Numbered from the stretch's first letter, positions 1 through 7,270 are shown. The stretch: DNA of 12,449 nt from an uncultured Leptotrichia sp. (GCA_938017765.1 CALIJH010000064.1:1-12449), one strand, 5' to 3'. The notes: generated from the sequence alone by a model not told the origin. A program made the numbers and translations.

Positions 1-2
1 AT

Positions 3-1859
3 ATACTGAACGGAAGCGATGACAGCGATATATCCGAAGCAGAGAAAAGAAGATATGAGGAAATCAAAGAAGATATATTAAGGGTAAAAACGGCTCCTGA
101 AATAGAACTGATAACAAAAGGTGATTTAAAAAATAAAGAAATACAGGATAAATTAGGAATAGGAGGTAAATTTAATCCTGACGACCCAAACTTGCCTGAA
201 AAAATAAAGGAAAGAATAGAAGAAGCAAGAGAACAGGGAAAAGAAATACCATATTTTTATGACAAAGTAACAGGAAAGATATACATCAATGAAAATGCAG
301 ATGAAAATACAGTAAGAGCAGGAATAGGTCGGGAATGGGGGATAAGAGACAGATTTGACAAAGGAAAAGCCAAACCTAACAACGAAGGACAACTAAAAGC
401 GACAGTAGCAGGAGAGATAGCCTACAGAGAGATAGAAAACAGGCTGAAAGGTAAAAATGACAAGATAGACCCTAATTCCTTTGATTATGCCCAATTTGAC
501 CCTGACAGTGAAATAACATCAGACATAACAGCCGAACAGATAAGAAAAGGAAAAAAAGAGCTGAAAGAAATAGGAAACAAGATAGTAAAAGGAGACTTAA
601 AAGGAGCAGCAGGGCAATTTTTAGGACTAAGTGGAAAAGCAGGAAAAGTCTTAATAAACAACGCAAATGACATAACTAAAGGAGGAAAAGCACAGGAGAA
701 AGTAATAAATGAAACAAAAGAGGCAATAGATAAGGAAGTAGTAGGACCTATTAAAAAAAGACAGGACGAGAAGAAAAGAATAAGAGACGAGTTCATAAAA
801 GAGCTAAGTAGCAAAGACTGTAACGGGAAATGTAAAAAAGAACAGCAGAAGACAGCAGATGATTTAAGGAAAGATTATACAGACAGACTGGCGTGTAGAG
901 CAGGAGATAGAAAGGATTGTAATCCAAATTCAGATAATACAAGTGAGTTAATAATATTCAAGACAGATGAAGAGTTGATAAAATATTCAGAGAAAGCGAA
1001 AGCAATGGGAATAAGAGGGAATTATAGATTTGACTCACAGGAAAGAATAGACAGAGCGTACAATAATGCAAGTCAGAAAGCAAAAGAAGAAAAAGACTAT
1101 GACAGAGTAATGAAGTTGTCCAAGAATGAGGGAAAAAGTCCTGAACAGTTATATAAAGAGGGGAAAATAAGTGAAAAGCAATGGAAGAACTACAATGCAG
1201 AAGTGAATTACAGAGCAGTAATAGGAGCGACAGCAAATGTAATAAATAATTCAGCAGCTCCGATAGTAAATTCGTTATATGCAGGAATGAATGAAAATAG
1301 TAGGAAAGCATACAGTGAATGGGAAGCAAATAACAGAGCAGGTGAAACAGGAAACAAAGGTTCTGGAAGTAATCAGAAAAATAGCGAAACGACAGTAAAT
1401 AAAACTGAAAATAATAACTTAAATCAACAGGCTGATAAGAAAGTTGAAAATATAACAACAAGTTATAAAAATTTTGACCATATAGCGAAAGGAGAGGTAA
1501 GAATTGGAAAGAATGGGAGAACAGAAGTTATTGGAGGACATTCGACAAGAGGAGGAATAATAGTAGAAGAGAAGATACAGGAATTTCCGGGAGGAGCATA
1601 TGAAGCGAAGATAAAAGTACCGGACCCGAATAATCCCGGAAAGTATTTAGAAAAAACAAATAATGGTGGAAAAGCAACAATGTTTCCAGACAATTGGACA
1701 GAAAACAGGATAAAAGTAGAAATAGATAATGTACTTAAAAATCCAAATAATAGAATAGAAGAAAATGTATGGCAAGGAAAATCATCAACAGGAGTTAAGA
1801 TAAGAGTTGTTTTAGATCAAAAAGGAGAAGTAATAACAGCTTATCCGATAAAACCATAA
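3..1859 (+). CDS. CdiA-like exoprotein, C-terminal part with EndoU nuclease toxin domain (5' truncated by window)
   Basis: The frame is open from the left edge, so the start lies outside the window. The TTG at 192 is not a convincing start because coding sequence continues upstream of it. The N-terminal visible part is a constant-looking trunk (IYINENADENTVRAGIGREW) that resembles the orphan module downstream. A charged Lys/Glu-rich linker with Cys residues follows (CNGKC, then ACR...CNPN near 891-929). The last 130 residues match the bacterial EndoU fold: HIAKGE (His at 1479-1481), GGHS (His at 1539-1541), ATMFP (Thr at 1677-1679) and the terminal AYP (Tyr at 1842-1844). Together these fit the His/His/Thr/Tyr pattern of EndoU RNases. 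Known EndoU CdiA-CTs cleave RNA, mainly tRNA, in neighbouring cells. The protein is inferred to be secreted by two-partner secretion and displayed on the cell surface, with its C-terminus delivered to target cells. The probable immunity gene starts 20 bp downstream. Confidence 0.82.
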   Translation: MLNGSDDSDISEAEKRRYEEIKEDILRVKTAPEIELITKGDLKNKEIQDKLGIGGKFNPDDPNLPEKIKERIEEAREQGKEIPYFYDKVTGKIYINENADENTVRAGIGREWGIRDRFDKGKAKPNNEGQLKATVAGEIAYREIENRLKGKNDKIDPNSFDYAQFDPDSEITSDITAEQIRKGKKELKEIGNKIVKGDLKGAAGQFLGLSGKAGKVLINNANDITKGGKAQEKVINETKEAIDKEVVGPIKKRQDEKKRIRDEFIKELSSKDCNGKCKKEQQKTADDLRKDYTDRLACRAGDRKDCNPNSDNTSELIIFKTDEELIKYSEKAKAMGIRGNYRFDSQERIDRAYNNASQKAKEEKDYDRVMKLSKNEGKSPEQLYKEGKISEKQWKNYNAEVNYRAVIGATANVINNSAAPIVNSLYAGMNENSRKAYSEWEANNRAGETGNKGSGSNQKNSETTVNKTENNNLNQQADKKVENITTSYKNFDHIAKGEVRIGKNGRTEVIGGHSTRGGIIVEEKIQEFPGGAYEAKIKVPDPNNPGKYLEKTNNGGKATMFPDNWTENRIKVEIDNVLKNPNNRIEENVWQGKSSTGVKIRVVLDQKGEVITAYPIKP

Positions 1860-1879
1860 ATGGAATGGAGAAAAGAAAT

Positions 1880-2350
1880 ATGAAGTTAATTTTTAAATAT
1901 AAATATGAAGAAGATTGTCTTGAAAAAGAATATATTGTAGTATGTAAATCCTTAAGAAGAGAATATGAAATACCCAAAGAGTTTAAATATAGTGAGTTTT
2001 GGGATTTAGTATTAAAAAAAAATATATTAAATGAAGTATATTTAGCGGGATATCTTTTTGATACAGATTATGAGTTAGCAGAATTTGTATTAAAAAAATT
2101 AAATGACGAGAATATAAGTTATTGTGATATTGGTTCACAAGGCTGGGAAGCACATATTGAAGATAAAACAGTTGATATTGCAGTAATTTTTAGTGAAGAA
2201 GATGATAAAAGAGCCTACATAAACAGAGAAGAAGTAGCTTATGCAATGTCAAAATGGAGAGATTTTTTAAAAAGAGAAATAATAGATGGAAGTTATGAAG
2301 AAATAATAGACACAGAAGATGTATACAAAAAAGAAAAAGTAGAGAAATAA
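1880..2350 (+). CDS. Probable immunity protein for the EndoU toxin
   Basis: This is a 156-residue, acidic, soluble-looking protein with no signal peptide or membrane segment. It begins MKLIFKYKYEEDC. I prefer the ATG at 1880 because GGAG at 1867-1870 sits 9 nt upstream of it. The alternative ATG at 1865 adds five residues and has no ribosome site. The gene follows the toxin stop codon by 20 bp, the standard cdiA-cdiI arrangement, so it probably encodes the cognate inhibitor that binds the EndoU domain in the cytoplasm. It has many acidic residues (for example FSEEDDKR), which would suit binding a basic nuclease. I cannot place it in a named Imm family. The role is inferred from position, not from a recognised motif. 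Base composition is more AT-rich than the trunk of the upstream gene, as is common for exchangeable toxin-immunity tails. Confidence 0.7.
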   Translation: MKLIFKYKYEEDCLEKEYIVVCKSLRREYEIPKEFKYSEFWDLVLKKNILNEVYLAGYLFDTDYELAEFVLKKLNDENISYCDIGSQGWEAHIEDKTVDIAVIFSEEDDKRAYINREEVAYAMSKWRDFLKREIIDGSYEEIIDTEDVYKKEKVEK

Positions 2351-2358
2351 AACGAAAC

Positions 2359-2485
2359 CCCCGCATTTTCGAGTAACTGCTTAGCGAAAAGTTGAATAAA
2401 TGTAAAATTTGAATAATCAAAAGATACTTTGAGCTTAGCAAACGAGAAGCGGGGTAGGGGGGTAGTAGGGGGAACCGTCCCCCTA
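2359..2485 (+). repeat. 127-bp cassette-flanking repeat, copy 1
   Basis: By hand alignment this differs from 4506-4632 at four of 127 positions with no gaps. It starts just after the first immunity gene. Its outer part can pair: CCCCGC near the left end and GCGGGG further in form an inverted repeat around an AT-rich middle. It ends in a G-rich/C-rich terminator hairpin. Inside are two short direct repeats of the form CTTAGC(G)AAA. The neighbouring toxin and immunity sequences are not related to those beside copy 2, so the repeat is conserved independently of its cargo. This fits a recombination site between cassettes, or an element inserted with each cassette. Confidence 0.9.
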
Positions 2486-3910
2486 CTGTGTTTTTTAGGA
2501 AAAGCCCTTGAAGACGCATACAGGGACTTAGGCTACAAGGCAAAAGTAATATATACAGACCCTAAGAATGCACCACAGCTGATAGGTAAGGACGGCAAGG
2601 CATTAGCAGGAACGGCATATGTAGGAAAAGACGGCACACATACAATTCTTGTAAATACAGAAGCAGACGAAAACGGTACACGTTCAGGAATAATAGGGAC
2701 AATAACAGAAGAGGGAAGCCACATTGTAGGAAAAGTCGAGGGAAGACAACAAAAGACAGGAACAGAAGAACTTGGACTTGAGAGTACGGGAAGAGCAACA
2801 AACCAATATTTTCAGGATAAGTACAAAGATAATGACATCCCGATAAAAGCAAAATCGGACGGAAAAGACTACAGCAGTAGAGATTTTGGAGAACACGTTG
2901 GAGATGACAGAGGAGCGTGCCGTAAAAATGGACAAACACTTCTCAACTGTAATCCAAATACACCTGCAATTAAACCTACTATGGCAGGTTTCAGAGGTAT
3001 GGACGATAGAGGTTCAAAAGACTACAGAAATGCTAAAGAAACACTTAAAGACATAGAAAAATACTGTAAAGCTTCGGATAAGTGCAAGAAAGAAAATGGA
3101 GTATATATCTTCAGTACAAAAGAAGAATTTGATAAATATGACAGTTTATTTAAAAAAGTAGGAATAAGAGATAAAATTAAGTTGGATTATACAAAACCGT
3201 CAAGTACATTTTATAGTACTGGTTCAGGATTTTTTACTAAAACGGATAAAGAAGAAAATAAAGTTGTAGATAAAGGAATTTCAACTCAAAAAACAGGGGG
3301 AAAATCATATACAAGCGATTTTGGGTATATAGAACCAAAGAGTGAATGTGGTTTGTATGCAGAGAAATGTAAATTTTGGACAACAGTAAACTGGGCAACA
3401 ATGGGATTAGTAGTAGGCGGTACAATGGGAGCAGAACTTATTGGAGGACCAGGGACAGTAGAAAAAATAGTGACAGAGAGTGCTATAGGAAAAGGAATTC
3501 AAAAAGGAGTAGATAAAGCTGCTGATTTTCTCACTAAAAAACCAGAAGTAACTTCAGGTTATGAACAGTATGCAATAGAAGCAACTAAAAACACAAATAG
3601 TAATACAGTAATGTTAGGGAAATATAGTCAGGATGGTATCTCTTATATAAATGAAGCCCAAATAAAGGGTTCAACATATTTTGATTTAGGAACAAAAGGG
3701 TGGAATGAAGCAGTATCTAAAGTAGGAGAGCAAAATATGTGGGAGATTAATAGAAAATTTTTAGAACAACAAATTCAACAAGGGAAAGAGTTTTATCTTT
3801 CACATAATCCTGAAACAGCTACAGGATATTTCAAACAAGAAGTAGATTTTTTAATGAAAAATGGATTTAAATTTATAAAAGAAGGGAGTTATTGGAAAGC
3901 TATAAAATAA
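2429..3910 (+). CDS. Orphan CdiA C-terminal toxin module without a credible start (silent cassette)
   Basis: CdiA-like sequence begins abruptly at about 2498 (GKALEDAYRDLGYKAK), directly after the terminator. The only in-frame start before it is a TTG at 2429 inside the repeat, with no ribosome site, so the 22 or so leading residues are probably not real. The first part is trunk sequence (NTEADENGTRSGIIGTITEE), comparable to the trunk of the upstream exoprotein. It is followed by ACR...CNPN (2915-2959) and a linker (YIFSTKEEFDKY) also similar to the upstream protein. A short hydrophobic Gly-rich stretch (MGLVVGGTMGAELIGGPG) precedes the C-terminal domain. That domain contains VMLGKYSQDG, TYFDLGTKGW, FYLSHNPETATGYF and a terminal WKAIK. 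I know of similar tails on other polymorphic toxins but cannot name the activity. The frame is intact with no stops, so it looks stored and not decayed. It probably becomes active only after recombination into a full-length cdiA. Confidence 0.72.
   Translation: MSLANEKRGRGVVGGTVPLLCFLGKALEDAYRDLGYKAKVIYTDPKNAPQLIGKDGKALAGTAYVGKDGTHTILVNTEADENGTRSGIIGTITEEGSHIVGKVEGRQQKTGTEELGLESTGRATNQYFQDKYKDNDIPIKAKSDGKDYSSRDFGEHVGDDRGACRKNGQTLLNCNPNTPAIKPTMAGFRGMDDRGSKDYRNAKETLKDIEKYCKASDKCKKENGVYIFSTKEEFDKYDSLFKKVGIRDKIKLDYTKPSSTFYSTGSGFFTKTDKEENKVVDKGISTQKTGGKSYTSDFGYIEPKSECGLYAEKCKFWTTVNWATMGLVVGGTMGAELIGGPGTVEKIVTESAIGKGIQKGVDKAADFLTKKPEVTSGYEQYAIEATKNTNSNTVMLGKYSQDGISYINEAQIKGSTYFDLGTKGWNEAVSKVGEQNMWEINRKFLEQQIQQGKEFYLSHNPETATGYFKQEVDFLMKNGFKFIKEGSYWKAIK
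2464..2496 (+). terminator. Intrinsic terminator inside repeat copy 1
   Basis: A 10-bp stem (AGTAGGGGGA with TCCCCCTACT) closes an ACCG loop and is followed by GTG and six T residues. It should end transcription coming from the cdiA-immunity pair. It would also insulate the second cassette, whose coding sequence starts within a few bases of the T run. Confidence 0.8.
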
Positions 3911-3947
3911 ATTTATATTGATTTAATGAAAGGAATAATTTTATGTT

Positions 3948-4484
3948 ATGAAAAATAAAATATATAAAAAAGCAAAAGATATATTTTTGCATTATAACGG
4001 CAGATACTATCAAATGGAACGAGAAGGAGTATATTTAGAATATAAAAAATATAAAATTCCCAAATATTATGAAATGAAATGGAGAATTGAACGAGTTTTA
4101 TTTTTATTGAATGAAATAAAAAACGAGGATAAAATTGATGTTTTATTAAATAAATATCTTAGTTTGATAATGTTAATATCTAATTTAGATAATATAAAGA
4201 TATTAAGGAAAATTTATGTTCAAATGAGAAAAGATTTTTATAAAATGGATATGCTTTCTAAAGTTGTGATAATAGAAACTATCTATAATGAAATTGATAC
4301 AAAAACTCTATTTAATAAAATTAGTGTTTTGAAAAAGATGTTAAAAAAATTATTGATTTGTACTAAAAATACAAAAATCATTTCAGACTATTTCAAAGAT
4401 GAAAATGGGGAATATTTATATAATTTGACAGAATTAGAAATTCAAAAAAGATATGATGATATTCTAAAGAAATTGAGTGAGTAA
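3948..4484 (+). CDS. Candidate immunity protein for the orphan toxin module
   Basis: This is a 178-residue Lys/Ile/Leu-rich protein beginning MKNKIYKKAKDIF. It looks largely alpha-helical, with no signal peptide and no clear membrane helix. It starts 38 bp after the orphan toxin module, and a GAAAGGA ribosome site (3928-3934) lies 13 nt upstream of the ATG, slightly far. It is followed at once by the second copy of the cassette repeat. Its place between a toxin C-terminus and that repeat mirrors the first immunity gene, which is the only basis for the call. I recognise no family. It shows no obvious similarity to the first immunity protein, as expected if each inhibitor matches a different toxin. 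Its composition is visibly more AT-rich than the trunk part of the toxin module. No promoter was found directly upstream, so how it would be expressed is unclear. Confidence 0.6.
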   Translation: MKNKIYKKAKDIFLHYNGRYYQMEREGVYLEYKKYKIPKYYEMKWRIERVLFLLNEIKNEDKIDVLLNKYLSLIMLISNLDNIKILRKIYVQMRKDFYKMDMLSKVVIIETIYNEIDTKTLFNKISVLKKMLKKLLICTKNTKIISDYFKDENGEYLYNLTELEIQKRYDDILKKLSE

Positions 4485-4505
4485 TTATATGAATTTTAAT
4501 CCCCA

Positions 4506-4632
4506 CCCCGCATTTTCGAGTAACTTCTTAGCGAAAAGTTGAATAAATGTAAAATTTGAATAATCAAAAGATACTTTGAGTTTAGCAAACGAGAAGCGGG
4601 GTAGGGGGCTAGTAGGGGGAACAGTCCCCCTA
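4506..4632 (+). repeat. 127-bp cassette-flanking repeat, copy 2
   Basis: This is the second copy of the repeat at 2359-2485, in the same orientation and of identical length, with four substitutions. It begins 21 bp after the second candidate immunity gene and ends in the same type of terminator hairpin. The two copies bracket the orphan toxin-immunity cassette. Recombination between them would delete or excise exactly one module of 2,147 bp. Confidence 0.9.
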
Positions 4633-4639
4633 TTTTATT
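4613..4639 (+). terminator. Intrinsic terminator inside repeat copy 2
   Basis: The 8-bp stem TAGGGGGA/TCCCCCTA with an ACAG loop is followed by TTTTATT. It should terminate plus-strand transcripts of the cassette region before the convergent minus-strand operon. The stem would also form in minus-strand RNA, but without a good T run there. Confidence 0.8.
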
Positions 4640-4718
4640 ATTTATAAAAATTTCCGGTTAAATTTATAACTTTTTAAGTTCAGAAAATTTTCTGATTTTT
4701 GAATTACTTTCATACGAA
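4633..4718. other. Convergent intergenic spacer with a short palindrome
   Basis: This AT-rich spacer separates the plus-strand toxin region from the minus-strand membrane-protein operon. It holds a perfect 16-bp palindrome, TCAGAAAATTTTCTGA (4680-4695), followed on the plus strand by five T residues. The stem is AT-rich and weak. It may assist termination, but I would not call it a terminator with confidence. Confidence 0.4.
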
Positions 4719-5210
4719 TTATTTTCCTGACAGGAAAAATCCTATTTGAGCTAATATGGCTGAACCTAAATATGTTCCCAGAAATACAAATATTCCAACA
4801 ATTACTATTTTCCATGATACTTTTCTTAAATCTTTCAATCTGTCTGCCACGGATATTCCTGCATAAGTCAATATCGGTGTTGTAATTGACAAAAAATCTA
4901 TAGAATTTACCGCTTCTATTACTTGAGGAAAAATTATACAGGCTACGAGTGAAACCATAGAAACCCAGCCTAAAATAGGGAAATCTTTTATTATTTTTAT
5001 AGGCTGTTTCTGAACAATGCCATGAATAAATATTCCTAAAATCGAAAATATTCCCAATATTACCAGTCCAAATACTGTTTCTTTAGTAATCGGCATTGAC
5101 TTCGGATTTTTAAGTAATTTTATCCATTGGGTAAACAATATTAATAATAGGCTCATTATGAGTGTCAATATTATTTTTATATATTCCTGCTTATTACTGT
5201 TATTTGACAT
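4719..5210 (-). CDS. Small integral membrane protein, last gene of the M20/DUF3100 operon
   Basis: This 163-residue protein has about five hydrophobic segments: roughly residues 10-28, 45-65, 80-97, 105-120 and 132-158. Between the last two is a conserved-looking cytosolic patch (YAGISVADRLKDL). I recognise no characterised family. The ATG is preceded by AAGGAGG, 9 nt away, and overlaps the end of the DUF3100 gene by 11 nt, so the two are probably translated together and may form one complex. A second subunit of a transporter is the simplest role, but this is inferred from size, topology and linkage only. The C-terminal codons contain a near-palindromic TTTTCCTG/CAGGAAAA run that lies inside the coding sequence. 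Confidence 0.75.
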   Translation of the reverse strand: MSNNSNKQEYIKIILTLIMSLLLILFTQWIKLLKNPKSMPITKETVFGLVILGIFSILGIFIHGIVQKQPIKIIKDFPILGWVSMVSLVACIIFPQVIEAVNSIDFLSITTPILTYAGISVADRLKDLRKVSWKIVIVGIFVFLGTYLGSAILAQIGFFLSGK

Positions 5211-6003
5211 CTTTTTTTCCCTCCTTTGTGAGTTTTGAATACATAAATCTCTGTAACGGAACGGCTAAAAATACCATAGTAAAGGTACCGATAAAGCTTG
5301 TAAGCATCTGGCTCGCCGCCGCATAAGCCCTTATAGTTTCCTTTAGTTGAGGATATACTGCCGCAAGACTTGAGCTTGCTCCTGTCATCATACTTGCCGA
5401 TCCCATTCCTGAAGCTATCGCCAATGCTTCGGGACTAAGACCGAAAAATGTAAACAGAGGAGCAACTATACTGAAAAACAATGCCCCAAAAAGAGTACCG
5501 AATATATACATCGCCAGCACACCTTCTCCCTCAGGAGAATCTAAAGTATATTTTTCGGATATATATGCCAATTCTCCCTCTCTTCCCAGTCCTAAAGTCG
5601 CTCCTATGGCTTCCCTTCTCAGTCCTAAAAGTATAGCTGCGGGGAGACCTAAAACTATTGTTCCGAGATTTCCTACTTCCTGTATGAGAAATATCCAGCC
5701 TATCGATAAAATATCTTTTAATTTCGGTGCGACATCCGCTCCATATTTAGCCATTAGCGGTAACAAAATTATAATCAGATATTTCCCTGCAAATTTTACA
5801 TTTTCTTCTGAATATATTTTCTGAATTATCCCTTTTCTTAGACTTTTTATGGCAAAAAGCATTGTTATCGCAAGGGCGAATACTAAAGGCAGAAATCCAA
5901 TCCTCACTTTACCGACCATTATTGCTTTAATACCTATCATTTCGGCAATGAATATCACAATTACTGAAAATAAAAGCATATAAATAAAATTTTTATTTTT
6001 CAT
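5200..6003 (-). CDS. DUF3100 family integral membrane protein
   Basis: This is a 267-residue hydrophobic protein. I chose the ATG at 6003 (MKNKNFIYML) because AAGGAGAG at 6008-6015 sits 4 nt upstream. An in-frame ATG at 6024 would add seven residues and lacks such a site. There are about six to eight membrane helices, for example FIYMLLFSVIVIF, FLPLVFALAITMLF and AAASQMLTSFIGTF. A polar loop, LGLGREGELAYISEKYTLDS, is followed by a Gly/Ser-rich stretch, GMGSASMMTGASSS. I associate this layout with DUF3100, a family of unknown function, partly from memory of related sequences. The gene overlaps the upstream M20 hydrolase by 11 nt and the downstream small membrane protein by 11 nt. The Gly/Ser stretch within a helix-rich protein is typical of carriers, so a transport role for the hydrolase substrate or product is plausible but unproven. 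Confidence 0.8.
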   Translation of the reverse strand: MKNKNFIYMLLFSVIVIFIAEMIGIKAIMVGKVRIGFLPLVFALAITMLFAIKSLRKGIIQKIYSEENVKFAGKYLIIILLPLMAKYGADVAPKLKDILSIGWIFLIQEVGNLGTIVLGLPAAILLGLRREAIGATLGLGREGELAYISEKYTLDSPEGEGVLAMYIFGTLFGALFFSIVAPLFTFFGLSPEALAIASGMGSASMMTGASSSLAAVYPQLKETIRAYAAASQMLTSFIGTFTMVFLAVPLQRFMYSKLTKEGKKDVK

Positions 6004-7270
6004 TTTTCTCTCCTTCCAGCTCATTTATGACTTTTTCATATTCTTCATAGCTTTTTTTATGCAATTTACTTCTGTCAATTTTTCCTGACATTCTTTTCAG
6101 AACTCTGTAAACAAATTCAGGAAATATGGAAAAAATAAATTCAGGATCTTCGTCTATAAAGTCATCTCCGTGTATTGTTCCTATAAATCCGCTATATCCT
6201 ATCTGAATACATGGAAATATAAATGAGAGGTCTCCCAAATCTCCTGCGGCACTTATTGCTCTATCGGTTATTATGTCTTCAACGGGAGAAAAATCTCTGT
6301 ATTCTTCCATTACAAATTCTGAAAGATATCTATCCTGTTTGAAAGGAAGATAGCCCATTTGAGTTTCTATATTCACTTTTCCTGTCAATGAAAGGGCTGC
6401 CCCTTTGGCGGCATTATCCAGTTTTTTAGCTCCTTCAAGCATATATTCCACTGACTGGGCTCTAAAGTCAGTTCCGATTTTTATTGACTGAGGAACTACA
6501 TTTACTCCCATTTTGTGTTCTAAAATGACAGGATTTATTCTTACCATTTCCTTTTCTTCAAAATGCTGTCTTAATAATCCCACGGCTACATTAAAAACAG
6601 TAGACATACTATAGGCATTTATCCCCTGTTGAGGGGCAAAACCTGCGTGGGCAGCTTTTCCCTCGAAAGTATAGTTTTTATACATAAACCCTGCCAAGTC
6701 CGAATTTATCTCTACTGTTCTTTTTTCATATTTTCCAGCCATTGCATGTACCATTACTCCGAAATCAAAGTCATCAAAAATACCGAGTCTCATAGCTTCG
6801 GGCTTTCCGCCAAAATATTTTATTTTCCCTTCTTTTTTGAGATTTCTTCTGTATTCCAGATCAAGGAATTCTTCTGCCGGAATAAAAATAAAACTTATGT
6901 TATAGTCGATATTCTTATGTTCTTCCGTTAAAATCAGTTCTTTGAATAATGACAGGGCAATGGCTACTTGGGAATAATGCCCGCAATTATGAGCTGCCCC
7001 TGTTTCCTTGTCAGCATGAAAGTGGGTAGGCGTATAGACTGCGTCCAGTTCAGCCATATATACCATATTTAGACTGTTTTTAGATGATTTTGGTAAATCC
7101 ACCCTCAATCCTGTAGTTGAGAATTTTTGAATTTTTATATCAGGACAGTATTTCAGTATAAAATCCTCAACAATTTTTGAAGTTCTAAATTCTTTATATC
7201 CTAATTCGGGATGCAGATAAATATCCTTTGCAATAGAATAAATTTCTTTATAATTTTCAGCAAAACTCAT
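5993..7270 (-). CDS. M20 family metallo-amidohydrolase (aminobenzoyl-glutamate hydrolase / aminoacylase-like)
   Basis: This 425-residue cytosolic enzyme shows the M20D layout: HPELGYKEFR near the N-terminus, AELDA, a metal-site motif AHNCGH, PAEE with the catalytic/metal Glu pair, a lid domain with KAAHAG, and a C-terminal metal His in GTIHGDDF. Relatives hydrolyse N-acyl or aminobenzoyl amino acids or dipeptides at a two-metal centre. The exact substrate cannot be read from sequence. One oddity is that the usual CGHD is CGHY here, so the Asp after the His is replaced by Tyr. I prefer the ATG at 7270. A GTG at 7279 would add three residues, and neither start has a strong ribosome site. The gene leads a three-gene operon with two membrane proteins and overlaps the next by 11 nt, suggesting uptake coupled to cytoplasmic hydrolysis. 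Confidence 0.85.
   Translation of the reverse strand: MSFAENYKEIYSIAKDIYLHPELGYKEFRTSKIVEDFILKYCPDIKIQKFSTTGLRVDLPKSSKNSLNMVYMAELDAVYTPTHFHADKETGAAHNCGHYSQVAIALSLFKELILTEEHKNIDYNISFIFIPAEEFLDLEYRRNLKKEGKIKYFGGKPEAMRLGIFDDFDFGVMVHAMAGKYEKRTVEINSDLAGFMYKNYTFEGKAAHAGFAPQQGINAYSMSTVFNVAVGLLRQHFEEKEMVRINPVILEHKMGVNVVPQSIKIGTDFRAQSVEYMLEGAKKLDNAAKGAALSLTGKVNIETQMGYLPFKQDRYLSEFVMEEYRDFSPVEDIITDRAISAAGDLGDLSFIFPCIQIGYSGFIGTIHGDDFIDEDPEFIFSIFPEFVYRVLKRMSGKIDRSKLHKKSYEEYEKVINELEGEKNEK

Noticed and set aside
472..1461. Several minus-strand open frames rich in Leu, Phe and Ser opposite the EndoU exoprotein
   Set aside because: They are the complement of Lys/Glu-rich codons and have no start signals or domain features.
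2392..2428. Possible promoter boxes inside the 127-bp repeat (TTGAAT and later AT-rich hexamers)
   Set aside because: No -10 match falls at a proper 16-18 bp spacing, and the terminator follows directly.
2429..2497. In-frame N-terminal extension of the orphan toxin through the repeat and terminator
   Set aside because: It would translate the terminator hairpin from an unsupported TTG; trunk-like sequence begins only at about 2498.
4721..4740. Near-palindrome TTTTCCTG/CAGGAAAA as terminator of the minus-strand operon
   Set aside because: It lies within the last codons of the membrane-protein gene and is not followed by a T run on the minus strand.
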